Below, piece by piece: positions 36,984 through 48,268 of a stretch of DNA of 61,771 nucleotides. Origin of the DNA: Burkholderiales bacterium (GTDB lineage Bacteria > Pseudomonadota > Gammaproteobacteria > Burkholderiales > Burkholderiaceae_C); contig JAGWUS010000014.1 in the NCBI GenBank assembly GCA_028868305.1, positions 1 to 61,771 of the forward strand, written 5' to 3'. Position 1 is the stretch's first letter; every line of letters starts with the position of its first letter. Below the pieces are notes generated by a model. The model saw nothing but the letters and a program-made list of their open reading frames with translations. It had not been told where the DNA came from and did not search any database. The translations under genes and the position numbers were made by a program.

Positions 36984-38146
36984 TCACTCAACGCAAGTGG
37001 TCGCTGAAAGCTTCACACGATAAGCACTCTTTTCATCTTCGTCCGAAGGCACAGCACTCAGGGTTTACGCTTGTTGAGTTGCTCGTTGCATTGGCACTTA
37101 GCGCGATAATAGCCGTTGCCGCTATCGCTGCATTGACTGTTGCGCGGCAGGGTTTTAACGCGGTAGATGCATCGTCTCAGCTTCGCGACAACGGCCGGTT
37201 TGCCTCAGAACTTATTCAAAGACTTGGGGTACAAAGTGGCTACCAAGACCTTGTATATGCTGGCGCCAACCGCGGAAGTGAGTTTGCAGTAGCAGGTGGT
37301 GCGACTAACCCAATTCCCAATATTACCGGCGTTGACAACGCACTGGTCAAACTGTCAAAGGTCCCGGACCTTTCAACGGCTTACATCAAGCGAACATCAG
37401 CAACAGTTACCGAAAGAGGCTGTACATCGGCCACTGACACTGCATGCGCCAACGGGAGCGACGTATTGATTTTGCGGTACCAGAGCAGTGCCATGAGTGA
37501 TGGGGCAACTGCTTCAGACGGCTCCATGATAAATTGCGCCGGTTTCGCTTCACCATTGGCACCTATCTCCAAGGACGACCAAATTGTGAGCATCTTGCAT
37601 GTCGCGCAAAGTTCCAACGGGGAACCTTCGTTGATGTGTACATACCAAGACAGCGGGGGATCCTGGCGAACACAACCCATCGTTCAAGGCGTAGAAAGCT
37701 TTCAGGTGCTCTATGGAATCGATGGCTTCAGCAACAGTGGTACATCCAAAATCAATCAAGCTTTTGACGGAACACAGGACACGGTACCAGATAAATATGT
37801 GGCTGCACGCGAAATAGTCAAAACATCCACACCTAGTGCTCCATCTGCGGCTGAACTGACATCCCCCGACACTTACAACAATTGGCGTCGAGTGCGGAGC
37901 ATACGTATCGGCATGGTGCTCAGAGGACCTCCAAATTCAGCTGTCGACAAATCCGCGACCGTCATCCAGAAGTTGTGTCCACTTGGGGTAAACCCTGATA
38001 TCCCCACAGACTGTATCGATCAAGGAGACTTGTCAGCCACCTCCATGGGATCAGAATTTCCACGCGGCACTGCAGTTGCCAATGATGGCCGCCTGCGCCA
38101 GACTCTGACGTTCACCGTCTTTTTGCGCAACGTTCAAACCCAATAG
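36980..38146 (+). CDS. pilW: Type IV pilus minor pilin PilW
   Basis: A 388-residue prepilin. The leader ends at HSG, followed by FTLVELLVALALSAIIAVAA with the Glu5, then the PilW block VARQGFNAVDASSQLRDNGRFASELIQR. The ATG is nested in the pilV stop; longer frames upstream are antisense-like extensions into pilV. Cysteine pairs in the large globular part fit an exported, oxidised protein. It is part of the priming complex with PilV, PilX and PilE. Confidence 0.87.
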   Translation: MITQRKWSLKASHDKHSFHLRPKAQHSGFTLVELLVALALSAIIAVAAIAALTVARQGFNAVDASSQLRDNGRFASELIQRLGVQSGYQDLVYAGANRGSEFAVAGGATNPIPNITGVDNALVKLSKVPDLSTAYIKRTSATVTERGCTSATDTACANGSDVLILRYQSSAMSDGATASDGSMINCAGFASPLAPISKDDQIVSILHVAQSSNGEPSLMCTYQDSGGSWRTQPIVQGVESFQVLYGIDGFSNSGTSKINQAFDGTQDTVPDKYVAAREIVKTSTPSAPSAAELTSPDTYNNWRRVRSIRIGMVLRGPPNSAVDKSATVIQKLCPLGVNPDIPTDCIDQGDLSATSMGSEFPRGTAVANDGRLRQTLTFTVFLRNVQTQ

Positions 38147-38160
38147 CGCCAGCGAATTCT

Positions 38161-38805
38161 ATGTATACGGACTCATTGAACCCGCGTCAGCCAAGCTCAA
38201 ATGTATTCGGGCCAGAAGTGCCTTTGCGAGCCAATGTGCGCGGCGCATCGCTGCTGATGGTAATGATGATTTTGGTTATTGTTTCAATACTCGGTGTTGC
38301 CGGCGTTCAACTTGCACTCATGAGTGAAAAAGGGGCCCGCAATGACCGTGATATGCAAATGGCATGGCAATCAGCAGAGGCAGCACTCCAAGATGCTGAA
38401 TTTGATATGCGAGGGCCAGGCACCAGCAACAGGCAAGCAACATTTGCAAACAACACAAAGTCTGCTTTTTTGCCTGGCTGTGGCAGCACGAGTAGCGGCA
38501 ACAGCAAGGGTTTGTGCACACCCACTGCTTTTGGCAAGGCGGTCTGGCTCACTACAGATTTCACCGCATCGAATTCACCAACTGCCGAGTTTGGTGATTT
38601 CACCGGAAGGGCTTTTGATGCGGGATCGACTGGCATTAGATCCGCAAAAAAACCTAGATACATGATTGAAGTCCTCGACGACCCAGAGGCGTTTGGTGAC
38701 TTGTCTATTGGAAAAAAGAAGTACGTTTACCGAGTTACCGCCATGGGTTTCGGACCCCGTGAAGACATTCAGGCGGTAGTACAAATGGTCTTCAGGAAGG
38801 AGTGA
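38161..38805 (+). CDS. pilX: Type IV pilus assembly protein PilX
   Basis: A 214-residue protein with a long leader to VRG, then ASLLMVMMILVIVSILGVAG, and the PilX_N features LALMSEKGARNDRDMQMAWQSAEAALQDAE. Position 5 of the mature helix is methionine, not glutamate, as is usual for PilX. Lack of Glu5 fits a subunit at the pilus tip next to PilY1. It lies 14 bases after pilW and four before pilY1. Confidence 0.85.
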   Translation: MYTDSLNPRQPSSNVFGPEVPLRANVRGASLLMVMMILVIVSILGVAGVQLALMSEKGARNDRDMQMAWQSAEAALQDAEFDMRGPGTSNRQATFANNTKSAFLPGCGSTSSGNSKGLCTPTAFGKAVWLTTDFTASNSPTAEFGDFTGRAFDAGSTGIRSAKKPRYMIEVLDDPEAFGDLSIGKKKYVYRVTAMGFGPREDIQAVVQMVFRKE

Positions 38806-38809
38806 GCAT

Positions 38810-41800
38810 ATGAAAGCATATACACACTGTGTCGCTTGGATGAGATCACGCAAACTCAAGAAAATTCTGGCAATAACGCTGCCGGTCATCGCCATAGTGT
38901 CTTTTTTTGCGATTGGCCAAACTGCCCCACCCAGCATTCCAAGTGTGAGCCTTGCACCGGAACCGCTGTATGCCAAGGGAACTAGAGACAAACCTACGCT
39001 CACCCTGGCATTGTCGGTGGAATTCCCTACAGTGGGCGCTCAGTATGTAAACACTCCCGGAGCTACGACAGATGCAAGTTACACCCAGGCAACAACGTAC
39101 TTAGGCTATTTCGATGCGGACAGCTGCTATGACTATGTAGACACTCCAGCAGCAGTTGCTGGTTACAGCGTGTCCGACTTAAAACGATTCGATCGCCGCG
39201 GCGCTGCAACAAACCATGGCTGCGGCGGAACCGGTTTTAGCGGTAATTTCATGAATTGGGCTACAAGTTCAGCCATCGATGTTTTGCGCCTAGGGTTGAC
39301 TGGCGGTGATCGCATAGTGGACACAGAAGACATTACCGTCCTGCAGCGCGCTGTGCTTCGCAATGGTGGCTTTTATAACGACTCCAATTTCCCAGCAAAG
39401 CAACTTCTCGCAAGTTTGGCCAACGATGCCGTCCCAAGCACATTGAGAGGATCGTACACTGGCGACATTTGGGTCGCAAATTGCTTGAACCGCGTGCACT
39501 TTGGAACGCAATCGACTGGGAACTGCGGATCGCCAGGCAACAACTCCAACTTAGGAACAAGCACGGCCACAGCAAGCACAATAAGCAGCTATACCGGAAC
39601 TATCAGTGGCTACTCGAGTTCCGCTTGCGCATTTGAAAACGGCAATTGCAGTTTCACGGGTACATACGCTGTAGCCTATGGTGCTGGAACCTCATGGAAA
39701 ATCGGTGTTTTTACCGGAGGTACGCCATGCACCAACACTGTGTTTGGTGATCCGATCATTGGCACTGCCAAACAATGTTTCATCGCAACGTCTCCCTCAA
39801 CCCCTCCCACGACGACAGCTGGCGCTCTGAGCACAGATGGTTTTTTCTACACACGGGTAAAAGTTTGCGAGGCCAACTCGTCTGGAATACTCCAAGACAC
39901 ACGTAAATATAACGGCGAAGACTTTTGTCTGAAATATCCCAGCGGGAAGTTCAAGCCTGTCGGTAACTTGCAAAAATACAGCGATAGACTGCGTGTATCT
40001 GCATTTGGATACCTGATGGATGACTCGTTGGCTCGCTATGGTGGCGTCCTGCGTGCACCCATGAAATATGTTGGCCCTAAAACCTACGACATTAATGGTT
40101 CGTTGGTAACAGGGACCAACCCCAAAATCGAATGGAACGAGACTACAGGCGTCTTTGTCGCGAACCCAGAGGGCGCATCAGAGGGGAAAAGTGGGGTAGT
40201 TAATTACCTCAACCAGTTTGGCAGAACTGGCAGCACACCAGGTAGATACAAGACTTACGACCCTGTTGGAGAACTCTACTATGAGGCACTACGTTACATT
40301 CAGGGGCTTGATCCGACCCCGCAGTCAACGAATGGCATTACATCTGCAATGAAGGACGGTTTTCCAGTGTACGACAAGGGAAGCTCTGGCTTGACCCTCG
40401 CATGGACAGACCCACACGCAGGGGGCTCAAATACAAAAGACTATTCCTGTTTAAAAAATAATATTGTCGTCGTGGGTGATGTAAATACCCACGCGGACAA
40501 GTCGGTCCCCGGTAACACACTAACCAGCAGCAACGATTTCACTCGGGCAGCTAACTTAGCAAACAACGAACCTGACTTTAGAGACTGGACGCAAGTGGTG
40601 GGCCGCTTTGAGCAAAAAGGGAATAAAACCTACCTAGATGGAACAACAGCTGCAGGTGTAAGTCGCAATACCAATGCTCCAAATACAAATGCGGCAAATT
40701 CCAACCCCATGTACACCAACCTTCAAGATGCCACACCGGGTTGTTGCAATAACAACAGCTATTTGATGGCAGGGATCGCTTACTGGGCCAACACACATGA
40801 TGTGCGTGGAGCCAACTGGACGGCAAATATTGCTGCGCAACGTCCGGGAATGCGGGTGACAACATATGTTCTTGACGTCAATGAATACGGAAATCAAACC
40901 AACCTGACCACCCGTCGAAATAACCAGTTCTACTTGGCCGCTAAATATGGAGGTTTCAAAGATCGATCTGGTGGCAAGGGAAACCCATTCCTCAATACGT
41001 CCGGCGGTACTGACAACTCAGGGTGGGAAACATCTCCGGGCTCCAACCTAGCAAACAAATATTTTCTGTCCAGCAGTGCTGCAGACGTGCTTAAATCGTT
41101 AAGGGATATCTTCGAAAGTATTGCGCAGGAAGGTAATAGTATTGCGGGCGGAGCCATTTCAACTCAAAGGCTCACTTCTGTAGGTGGCTTCATCTATCAG
41201 GCTCAATTTGACGCGGCCGACTGGAGCGGGGACCTTGTTTCATATCCGGTAAGCGTCAGTTCCAGCAATGTGGTAAGCATTGCAGACGGAACTACCGTGC
41301 CGGTCCAATGGAGCGCAGGCGCCAAACTTAACGCAAAGATCGCTGCAGACCCAACTGCGGCAACTCGCAAAATCTATGTTGGCAAAGTAACACCAGACAG
41401 TATTGGCAACGCAACGGAATTTAAGACTCTGAGCGACTTGGAGGCTAATTTACAGACCGCACTCAACAAGTCGGCACCTGCGGCTGCGGCGGATGGAAAC
41501 GGACAATTACGAATCAATTACTTACGCGGCGATCGCTCGCTAGAAACATCAACTTTCCGTAAACGTGGCAGTTTACTCGGCGATATTATTAATTCGGGAG
41601 TCGCGTTTTTAGGTGCCCCATCCACACGAATATCAGCATCCGACTACGGCACCTTCTACACAACGAACAAAGATCGTAAAAAGGTGCTTTACGTGGGCGC
41701 AAACGACGGCATGTTACATGCCCTGAATTCAGCCGATGGTGAGGAGCTATTCGCCTACATACCAAGCTGGTTAGCGCCAAAGCTACCTGCACTCACAAAC

Positions 41801-43240
41801 GCAACCTACAACACTGGCAATCACCAAAGCTTCATGGATGGATCTCCAGTTGTTGGAGAAGCTAAAGTCGGTGGCATAAACGACGCAGACGCTGCTTCAG
41901 TATGGAAGTCCGTTTTAGTTTCGGGCACCGGCGGGGGGGGACAGGGCGTTTTTGCATTGGATATTACGGATCCAGATGCATTCGATGCCAGCAAAGTCAT
42001 GTGGGAATTCACTGATCGGGATGACCCGGACATGGGCAACGTAGTGGGTAGGCCCCAGATTTTGAAATTTCGCATCAGCGGAAATGGCGCAACTGCTACT
42101 TACAAGTGGTTTGCCGTCGTCCCCAGTGGAGTGAACAACTACGTTAGCGATGGCAATTACAGTACATCTGGTCGGCCCGCTTTGTTTCTCTTAGATATAG
42201 GCAAACCAAACAACACTGCGTGGTCGCTTGGAACTAACTATTACAAGATTTCATTTCCGTTTAAAAGTGCAATCGGCGCAGCCAGGGCAACCGGTCTTGC
42301 GAACTTTAAGGCAACCGGTGGTCCTGCGGATGAGGTTGCAGTGATTTATGCTGGCGATTTGCACGGCAACATGTGGAAGCTTGATTTCACGCTGAGCCCT
42401 GGATTTGCAGACTGGAACTCCGCAACATACTCTGCAGATTTAGCGATTGACAAGTTGTCGCCTTTCAAATCTACAGCATCACCATTCCACGCCATGCCGC
42501 TTTTTATTGCAAAGGACGGCGCCGGTAACGTACAACCCATTACTATGGAGCCAACATTGGTTCGCGGACCGGCGGGAGGCGTTGTACTCAGTTTTGGAAC
42601 TGGAAAGTATCTTGAATCAACCGATAACGTGGTGAACTCCTCAACGCAGGTCCAATCTGTTTATTCTATTTTTGACAATAACAGTGCGACCGCCGATGCC
42701 TCTTCGCCAACAGCAATCATCAGCGGTAAAGGGCGCCTGCAAGCCGGCTCAGTGGATTCCTCAGGTGTACTCACTACGGGTTCGTTCATGTGGGGGAGAC
42801 CGACCTCTGACAGTGACTTAACTCAGAGATCTGGTTGGTATTTCAACTTCTCGAGTGCGGGTGAACGCCAAATCAGCGGATTTGCCGTATTCGGCAATAA
42901 GCTTGTTTTTGGCAGCGTTATCCCACCAGATGCTGTGGTCGATGCATGTGGCAGCGGTACGGGATATCAGTACTCTGTAAACATTTCAACGGGCAACGGA
43001 AGCCGCGAAGTTTCACAGGTGGGACTTTTGGGCGAGCCGTTTGTACTTGAAGTGGGTAACGCTAATGTTTCAATTAGTGACTCCACTGGCCGCCGACTCA
43101 AGACTACGACAGGGCAGATCATTCTGCAAGGTTCAACGGGGCTCAAAGCCATTGGTACACAACCCACTGATCAAAGTCTTGTGGGGCGGTTGAGTTGGCG
43201 TCAAATCAACAATTACCAAGACTTAAGGAACGCGCCATGA
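38810..43240 (+). CDS. pilY1: Type IV pilus tip adhesin PilY1
   Basis: A 1476-residue secreted adhesin/mechanosensor. The signal segment lies at about residues 18-38. The N-terminal half is asparagine-, serine- and glycine-rich, with scattered cysteines. The C-terminal PilC beta-propeller begins near residue 950 (KKVLYVGANDGMLHALNSADGEELFAYIP) and includes VLVSGTGGGGQGVFALDITDPDAF and DEVAVIYAGDLHGNMWKLD. It would sit at the pilus tip on the minor pilins. I could not pick out a definite EF-hand-like calcium site or an RGD motif. GC is near 50%, lower than flanking genes. Confidence 0.92.
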   Translation: MKAYTHCVAWMRSRKLKKILAITLPVIAIVSFFAIGQTAPPSIPSVSLAPEPLYAKGTRDKPTLTLALSVEFPTVGAQYVNTPGATTDASYTQATTYLGYFDADSCYDYVDTPAAVAGYSVSDLKRFDRRGAATNHGCGGTGFSGNFMNWATSSAIDVLRLGLTGGDRIVDTEDITVLQRAVLRNGGFYNDSNFPAKQLLASLANDAVPSTLRGSYTGDIWVANCLNRVHFGTQSTGNCGSPGNNSNLGTSTATASTISSYTGTISGYSSSACAFENGNCSFTGTYAVAYGAGTSWKIGVFTGGTPCTNTVFGDPIIGTAKQCFIATSPSTPPTTTAGALSTDGFFYTRVKVCEANSSGILQDTRKYNGEDFCLKYPSGKFKPVGNLQKYSDRLRVSAFGYLMDDSLARYGGVLRAPMKYVGPKTYDINGSLVTGTNPKIEWNETTGVFVANPEGASEGKSGVVNYLNQFGRTGSTPGRYKTYDPVGELYYEALRYIQGLDPTPQSTNGITSAMKDGFPVYDKGSSGLTLAWTDPHAGGSNTKDYSCLKNNIVVVGDVNTHADKSVPGNTLTSSNDFTRAANLANNEPDFRDWTQVVGRFEQKGNKTYLDGTTAAGVSRNTNAPNTNAANSNPMYTNLQDATPGCCNNNSYLMAGIAYWANTHDVRGANWTANIAAQRPGMRVTTYVLDVNEYGNQTNLTTRRNNQFYLAAKYGGFKDRSGGKGNPFLNTSGGTDNSGWETSPGSNLANKYFLSSSAADVLKSLRDIFESIAQEGNSIAGGAISTQRLTSVGGFIYQAQFDAADWSGDLVSYPVSVSSSNVVSIADGTTVPVQWSAGAKLNAKIAADPTAATRKIYVGKVTPDSIGNATEFKTLSDLEANLQTALNKSAPAAAADGNGQLRINYLRGDRSLETSTFRKRGSLLGDIINSGVAFLGAPSTRISASDYGTFYTTNKDRKKVLYVGANDGMLHALNSADGEELFAYIPSWLAPKLPALTNATYNTGNHQSFMDGSPVVGEAKVGGINDADAASVWKSVLVSGTGGGGQGVFALDITDPDAFDASKVMWEFTDRDDPDMGNVVGRPQILKFRISGNGATATYKWFAVVPSGVNNYVSDGNYSTSGRPALFLLDIGKPNNTAWSLGTNYYKISFPFKSAIGAARATGLANFKATGGPADEVAVIYAGDLHGNMWKLDFTLSPGFADWNSATYSADLAIDKLSPFKSTASPFHAMPLFIAKDGAGNVQPITMEPTLVRGPAGGVVLSFGTGKYLESTDNVVNSSTQVQSVYSIFDNNSATADASSPTAIISGKGRLQAGSVDSSGVLTTGSFMWGRPTSDSDLTQRSGWYFNFSSAGERQISGFAVFGNKLVFGSVIPPDAVVDACGSGTGYQYSVNISTGNGSREVSQVGLLGEPFVLEVGNANVSISDSTGRRLKTTTGQIILQGSTGLKAIGTQPTDQSLVGRLSWRQINNYQDLRNAP

Positions 43241-43692
43241 TAAAAGTTGTACAGAAAGGATTTACGCTCATAGAGTTGATGATCGTTGTGGCAGTGGTAG
43301 GAATTCTGGCGACTATCGCCATTCCTTCCTATCAAAACAGCATTTTGAAGGGGAAACGCGCAGAAGGGCGTGCTGCCTTAACTGAACTGATGCTTCAAGA
43401 AGAGCGATATATGACCCAGAGCAACTCCTATTGCGCTTTTAGCAACTCGGCTGGCGTGACGGCTGTTGTAGATGGTTGTACAACCGTGCCGTTCAAGACC
43501 TTTTCTGGTGACTCATTAGCCCAAACTTCCTATTACTTGAGCGCTTCAGCGTGCACTTCGACGACGATCAAGGAATGTGTTGTTGTTACAGCCACCCCAG
43601 TTAAGTCAGACCCAGAGGCTGGGAATTTGCAAATACTCAGTTCTGGCACAAAAACATGCACTGGTTCAAAGCCGTCGATATGCTGGAAATGA
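43237..43692 (+). CDS. pilE: Type IV pilin PilE (minor pilin)
   Basis: A 151-residue prepilin with the short leader MIKVVQKG and mature FTLIELMIVVAVVGILATIA, with Glu5. Four cysteines in the globular part include a C-terminal pair (CTGSKPSIC) that would close the D-loop. By its place behind pilY1 it is the minor pilin PilE rather than the main pilus subunit. The ATG overlaps the pilY1 TGA. A start further left would lie inside pilY1. Confidence 0.88.
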   Translation: MIKVVQKGFTLIELMIVVAVVGILATIAIPSYQNSILKGKRAEGRAALTELMLQEERYMTQSNSYCAFSNSAGVTAVVDGCTTVPFKTFSGDSLAQTSYYLSASACTSTTIKECVVVTATPVKSDPEAGNLQILSSGTKTCTGSKPSICWK

Positions 43693-44228
43693 AATTTCAC
43701 CGCAATTCAATGTCTGGTTTTACTCTCATTGAACTATTGATTACAGTAGCAATCATTGCTGCCGCGATGATGGTAGCGGCGCCCAATATGTCTAGTTTTA
43801 TGAGGAACGCGGAGTTATCTTCCACGGCAAACAATCTGCTGGCATCGCTAAATACTGCCCGCTCTGAGGCAATGAAACGGGGAATGAACGCGATGGTCAA
43901 GCCAGTCGACTCTACCAATTGGTCGAAAGGATGGGTTGTATTTGTTGACAAGGCGAGAAACGGAAACCCATCTGATAGTCTAAACATCACGGTGATGAGC
44001 CAAGGGCCATTGCCTGAGTACTTCACTGTCTCCGGCTTCAATGTCAAGTTCGACGCTTCAGGATTTGCAGTAGCGACAACCAGCCCAACGCACGTACCGA
44101 ATGGAACGTTCACTGTCGAACGAAACGACCTGACAGGTACAGATAGAACAAAAGAGACTCGAAAGGTCATCGTAGACCTAACCGGCAGAGTTCGTTCATG
44201 CAAGCCCGCAACTGACAGCGACTGCTAA
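43689..44228 (+). CDS. fimT: GspH/FimT family pseudopilin
   Basis: A 179-residue prepilin with leader ending MSG, then FTLIELLITVAIIAAAMMVA, and the GspH/FimT block NLLASLNTARSEAMKRGMNAMV. The conserved end VIVDLTGRVRSCKP carries the GR-C motif that in FimT of competent bacteria binds DNA. A role in DNA uptake is therefore possible but not shown. Start is nested in the pilE stop. Last gene of the operon; here it is at the end, whereas FimT often comes first. Confidence 0.85.
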   Translation: MKFHRNSMSGFTLIELLITVAIIAAAMMVAAPNMSSFMRNAELSSTANNLLASLNTARSEAMKRGMNAMVKPVDSTNWSKGWVVFVDKARNGNPSDSLNITVMSQGPLPEYFTVSGFNVKFDASGFAVATTSPTHVPNGTFTVERNDLTGTDRTKETRKVIVDLTGRVRSCKPATDSDC

Positions 44229-44267
44229 TTCGCATGCGTTGGGACTGAAATACTGCACACATTTCGT

Positions 44268-45395
44268 TTGAAAAATTTTCTGAATATGGCGTTATTAAAC
44301 GCCCGTCGTGCTTTACCACTCTCGCATCCTAACCCTCGTGTTGGCTGTCTAATAGTTTCTTCAATTAATGAGACTCTCGGTGAAGGCTACACCCAGCGGG
44401 CTGGAGGCCCTCACGCTGAAATCGTGGCGCTGCACGACGCAGCAACACGTGGTAACTCAGTGGCCGGTGCTACGGCCTATATCACCCTAGAACCCTGCTC
44501 CCACCATGGCCGCACCGGCCCATGCTGTGATGCTCTGATTGCCGCCGGTATTAAAAAGGTGGTGGCTACCAACACCGACCCCAACCCATTGGTTGCGGGC
44601 CAGGGCTTTGCCCGATTGCGCGCTGCAGGCGTTGAAGTGGAAGTTTTGCCCGCCGATGACCCCATGGCCATTGCATCGCGTGAACTCAATATCGGTTTCT
44701 TCAGTCGCATGATCCGCAGAACGCCCTGGGTGCGAATGAAGATTGCTGCGTCTTTGGACGGAAAGACCGCCTTGCCCAACGGCGTGAGTCAGTGGATCAC
44801 CTCGCCAGAAGCCCGCACCGATGGCCATGCGTGGCGTGCAAGAGCTTGCGCTGTGCTTACGGGCATTGGCACGGTGTTGCAGGACAGCCCACGATTGGAC
44901 GTACGTCTAGTGGAAACTCCACGCCAACCCCACTTGGTAGTGGTCGACAGCAACCTTGAAACCCCGATAGATGCTCCTCTTTTTATAGCGGGTCGCGCAG
45001 TATTTATTTACGCCGCAGCTCAAAATGCTACCAAAGCCTCAGCCTTGCAAGCCCGAGGTGCAAAAGTAATTTTCCTGCCAGACCATCACCCAGACGGATC
45101 CCCCACAGGCAAAGTGGACCTAGCAGCTATGCTCAAAGACCTGGCGCAAAGGGAAATCAACGAGTTGCATGTTGAAGCCGGCCACAAACTCAACGGCTCC
45201 CTGGTGCGCGAGGGTCTGGTCGATGAGTTTTTGGTGTATCTGGCACCCACATTGATTGGCCAGGGGGTAGACATGGCCAACTTTGGTCCGCTGACCGAAT
45301 TGACCGAGGCGCTGCCCTTGACCTTCCAATCCACTGACATGGTGGGGCCAGATCTGCGAATACTCGCCAGGGTAACGGGCCGGAACGTCTTCTAG
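44268..45395 (+). CDS. ribD: Bifunctional riboflavin deaminase/reductase RibD
   Basis: Two-step enzyme of riboflavin synthesis. The zinc deaminase domain (about 1-145) has GGPHAEIVAL and LEPCSHHGRTGPCCDAL. The reductase domain (about 150-375) starts RTPWVRMKIAASLDGKTALP and ends with the GPDLRILAR block. Start is unclear: TTG 44268 gives the usual KNFLNMAL opening of the deaminase; ATG 44286 is the alternative. Neither has a convincing ribosome site. First gene of the rib cluster, 39 bases after fimT. Confidence 0.93.
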   Translation: MKNFLNMALLNARRALPLSHPNPRVGCLIVSSINETLGEGYTQRAGGPHAEIVALHDAATRGNSVAGATAYITLEPCSHHGRTGPCCDALIAAGIKKVVATNTDPNPLVAGQGFARLRAAGVEVEVLPADDPMAIASRELNIGFFSRMIRRTPWVRMKIAASLDGKTALPNGVSQWITSPEARTDGHAWRARACAVLTGIGTVLQDSPRLDVRLVETPRQPHLVVVDSNLETPIDAPLFIAGRAVFIYAAAQNATKASALQARGAKVIFLPDHHPDGSPTGKVDLAAMLKDLAQREINELHVEAGHKLNGSLVREGLVDEFLVYLAPTLIGQGVDMANFGPLTELTEALPLTFQSTDMVGPDLRILARVTGRNVF

Positions 45396-45453
45396 GGAAC
45401 AGTATTTAATCCCGTCCACCGGCCCGACACCGAAAGCCTGCGAAAATACCCAG

Positions 45454-46080
45454 ATGTTCACCGGAATCATCACCGGCGTGGGGCGCATCGCCGCTGTTCA
45501 CGCTCTAGGCAGCTCTTCTACGCACGGCAAGCGCCTGACCATTTCCTGCCCTGCGGACTACCTCACTGACGTGGGGCTTGGTGACAGCATCGCGCTCAAT
45601 GGCGCCTGCATGACAGTCACCACACTCGATGCGTCTGCCGACCAGTTCACCGTCGATATTTCAGCCGAATCCTTGGACAAGACCGCCGGGCTTGATGCGC
45701 TGGGTCCTATTAACCTTGAAAAAGCCCTGCGCGCCAACGACCGCCTGGGCGGGCATATTGTGTCCGGGCATGTAGATGGCATTGGCGCAGTCATCCACTT
45801 TGCCCAGGTAGGCGAAAGCTGGGAGTTGCGCGTACTAGCGCCGACTGCATTGGCCAAGTTTCTGGCCTACAAAGGCTCTGTCACCGTCAACGGTGTGAGC
45901 CTCACGGTCAACCGCATTGCAGACATAGCCGGCGGTTGCGAGGTCAGTATCAATCTAATTCCGCACACGGTAGAAAACACCTCTCTCGGAAATCTGGCCA
46001 AAGGCTCCCGGGTGAACCTGGAAATTGACACCGTCGCACGTTATGTAGAGCGCATGCTCACCGCGCCTGCCGCCCAATAA
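45454..46080 (+). CDS. ribE: Riboflavin synthase, alpha subunit
   Basis: A 208-residue enzyme that joins two molecules of 6,7-dimethyl-8-ribityllumazine. The two lumazine-binding halves are visible: [10 protein letters not shown]...NGACMTV in the first, and [13 protein letters not shown]...[10 protein letters not shown] in the second. Known in E. coli as ribC. No FMN riboswitch was found upstream. Confidence 0.96.
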   Translation: MFTGIITGVGRIAAVHALGSSSTHGKRLTISCPADYLTDVGLGDSIALNGACMTVTTLDASADQFTVDISAESLDKTAGLDALGPINLEKALRANDRLGGHIVSGHVDGIGAVIHFAQVGESWELRVLAPTALAKFLAYKGSVTVNGVSLTVNRIADIAGGCEVSINLIPHTVENTSLGNLAKGSRVNLEIDTVARYVERMLTAPAAQ

Positions 46081-46103
46081 ACCGAATCCTGAAAAAAAAC
46101 ACC

Positions 46104-47219
<1,116 letters not shown>

Positions 47220-47246
47220 ATACAACAAACAAACAGGGGAATCGAT

Positions 47247-47720
47247 ATGTTTGGCGCAGACAAGGGCAATGTTGCCGCAACCGACAGTCGCATGAACGGC
47301 AAGAGACTCAAGATTGGCATCGTGCAGGCCCGCTTCAATGCCGGTATTACCGACACACTGGCCAGCGCCTGCAAGACAGAGCTGTTGACACTCGGCGTGG
47401 CCGAGAAAGACATCACCCATGTCACAGTCCCTGGTGCACTGGAAGTGCCCCTGGCACTGCAAGCCATGGCCGAAAAAGGCAGCTTTGATGCGCTGGTAGC
47501 CCTGGGCTGCATCATCCGTGGCGAAACCTACCACTTTGAGTTGGTGGCCAACGAATCCGGCGCCGGCATAACCCGCATTGCACTGGACTACCAGCTACCC
47601 ATTGCCAACGCCATCCTTACCACCGAAGACATGCCACAAGCTGTGGCCCGCCAGGAAGACAAAGGCCGTGACGCTGCCCGCGTGGCGGTAGAAATGGCCA
47701 ACCTGCTGGAGAGCATTTAA
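47247..47720 (+). CDS. ribH: 6,7-dimethyl-8-ribityllumazine synthase
   Basis: A 157-residue enzyme that condenses the RibD and RibB products. It shows [50 protein letters not shown] and the phosphate/active-site end [19 protein letters not shown]. The stop overlaps the nusB start as TAATG. Confidence 0.96.
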   Translation: MFGADKGNVAATDSRMNGKRLKIGIVQARFNAGITDTLASACKTELLTLGVAEKDITHVTVPGALEVPLALQAMAEKGSFDALVALGCIIRGETYHFELVANESGAGITRIALDYQLPIANAILTTEDMPQAVARQEDKGRDAARVAVEMANLLESI

Positions 47721-48256
47721 TGAGTGAATTCAACCATCCCAGCCAACCCAAACGCCCGCCGCCCCAGCCCCGCAAGGGACTGACCAGTACCGGCGCCCGC
47801 AAGGCCGCCAGCAAAAACAACCGCAGCCGTGCCCGCGAGTTTGCGCTGCAGGGCCTGTACCAGAGCATCGTTGGCGGCAACGCGGTGGATGATATTGACC
47901 CCTTCACGCGGGATCTGGCTGGCTTCAGCAAGGCGGACGCCGTGCACTTTGACGCTTTGCTGCATGGTTGCGTGGAGCAGTCCGCAGACCTGGACGCACT
48001 GATCGGCCCGTTGCTGGACCGCCCCATGGCAGAAATATCGCCCGTAGAACACGCAGCCATGTGGATTGGCGCCTACGAGATGAAGCACTGCCCGGATGTG
48101 CCCTGGCGCGTGGTCATAAACGAGTGCGTTGAACTGGCCAAGGAATTTGGTGGCACCGACGGTCACAAGTACGTCAACGGTGTACTCAACGGCCTGGCCC
48201 CTTCCCTGCGAGCGCACGAGGTGGAAGCCGATCGCGCCAAAAAGCCGCGCGCCTGA
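47720..48256 (+). CDS. nusB: Transcription antitermination factor NusB
   Basis: A 178-residue RNA-binding protein of the rRNA antitermination complex. After a basic, proline-rich N-terminal extension, the NusB core starts at about residue 35 ([16 protein letters not shown]) and includes [16 protein letters not shown] and [28 protein letters not shown]. It is coupled to ribH, a very common pairing. Confidence 0.96.
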   Translation: MSEFNHPSQPKRPPPQPRKGLTSTGARKAASKNNRSRAREFALQGLYQSIVGGNAVDDIDPFTRDLAGFSKADAVHFDALLHGCVEQSADLDALIGPLLDRPMAEISPVEHAAMWIGAYEMKHCPDVPWRVVINECVELAKEFGGTDGHKYVNGVLNGLAPSLRAHEVEADRAKKPRA

Positions 48257-48268
48257 TTGCTGCCCGCT

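Noticed and set aside
44985..45035. Possible minus-strand copy of the hairpin repeat in ribD
   Set aside because: GCAGCT and a few bases match, but the stem does not pair as in the six copies, and the protein here follows the normal RibD pattern.
44229..46103. FMN riboswitch for the rib genes
   Set aside because: The gaps before ribD, ribE and ribBX are too short and lack the conserved FMN aptamer blocks.
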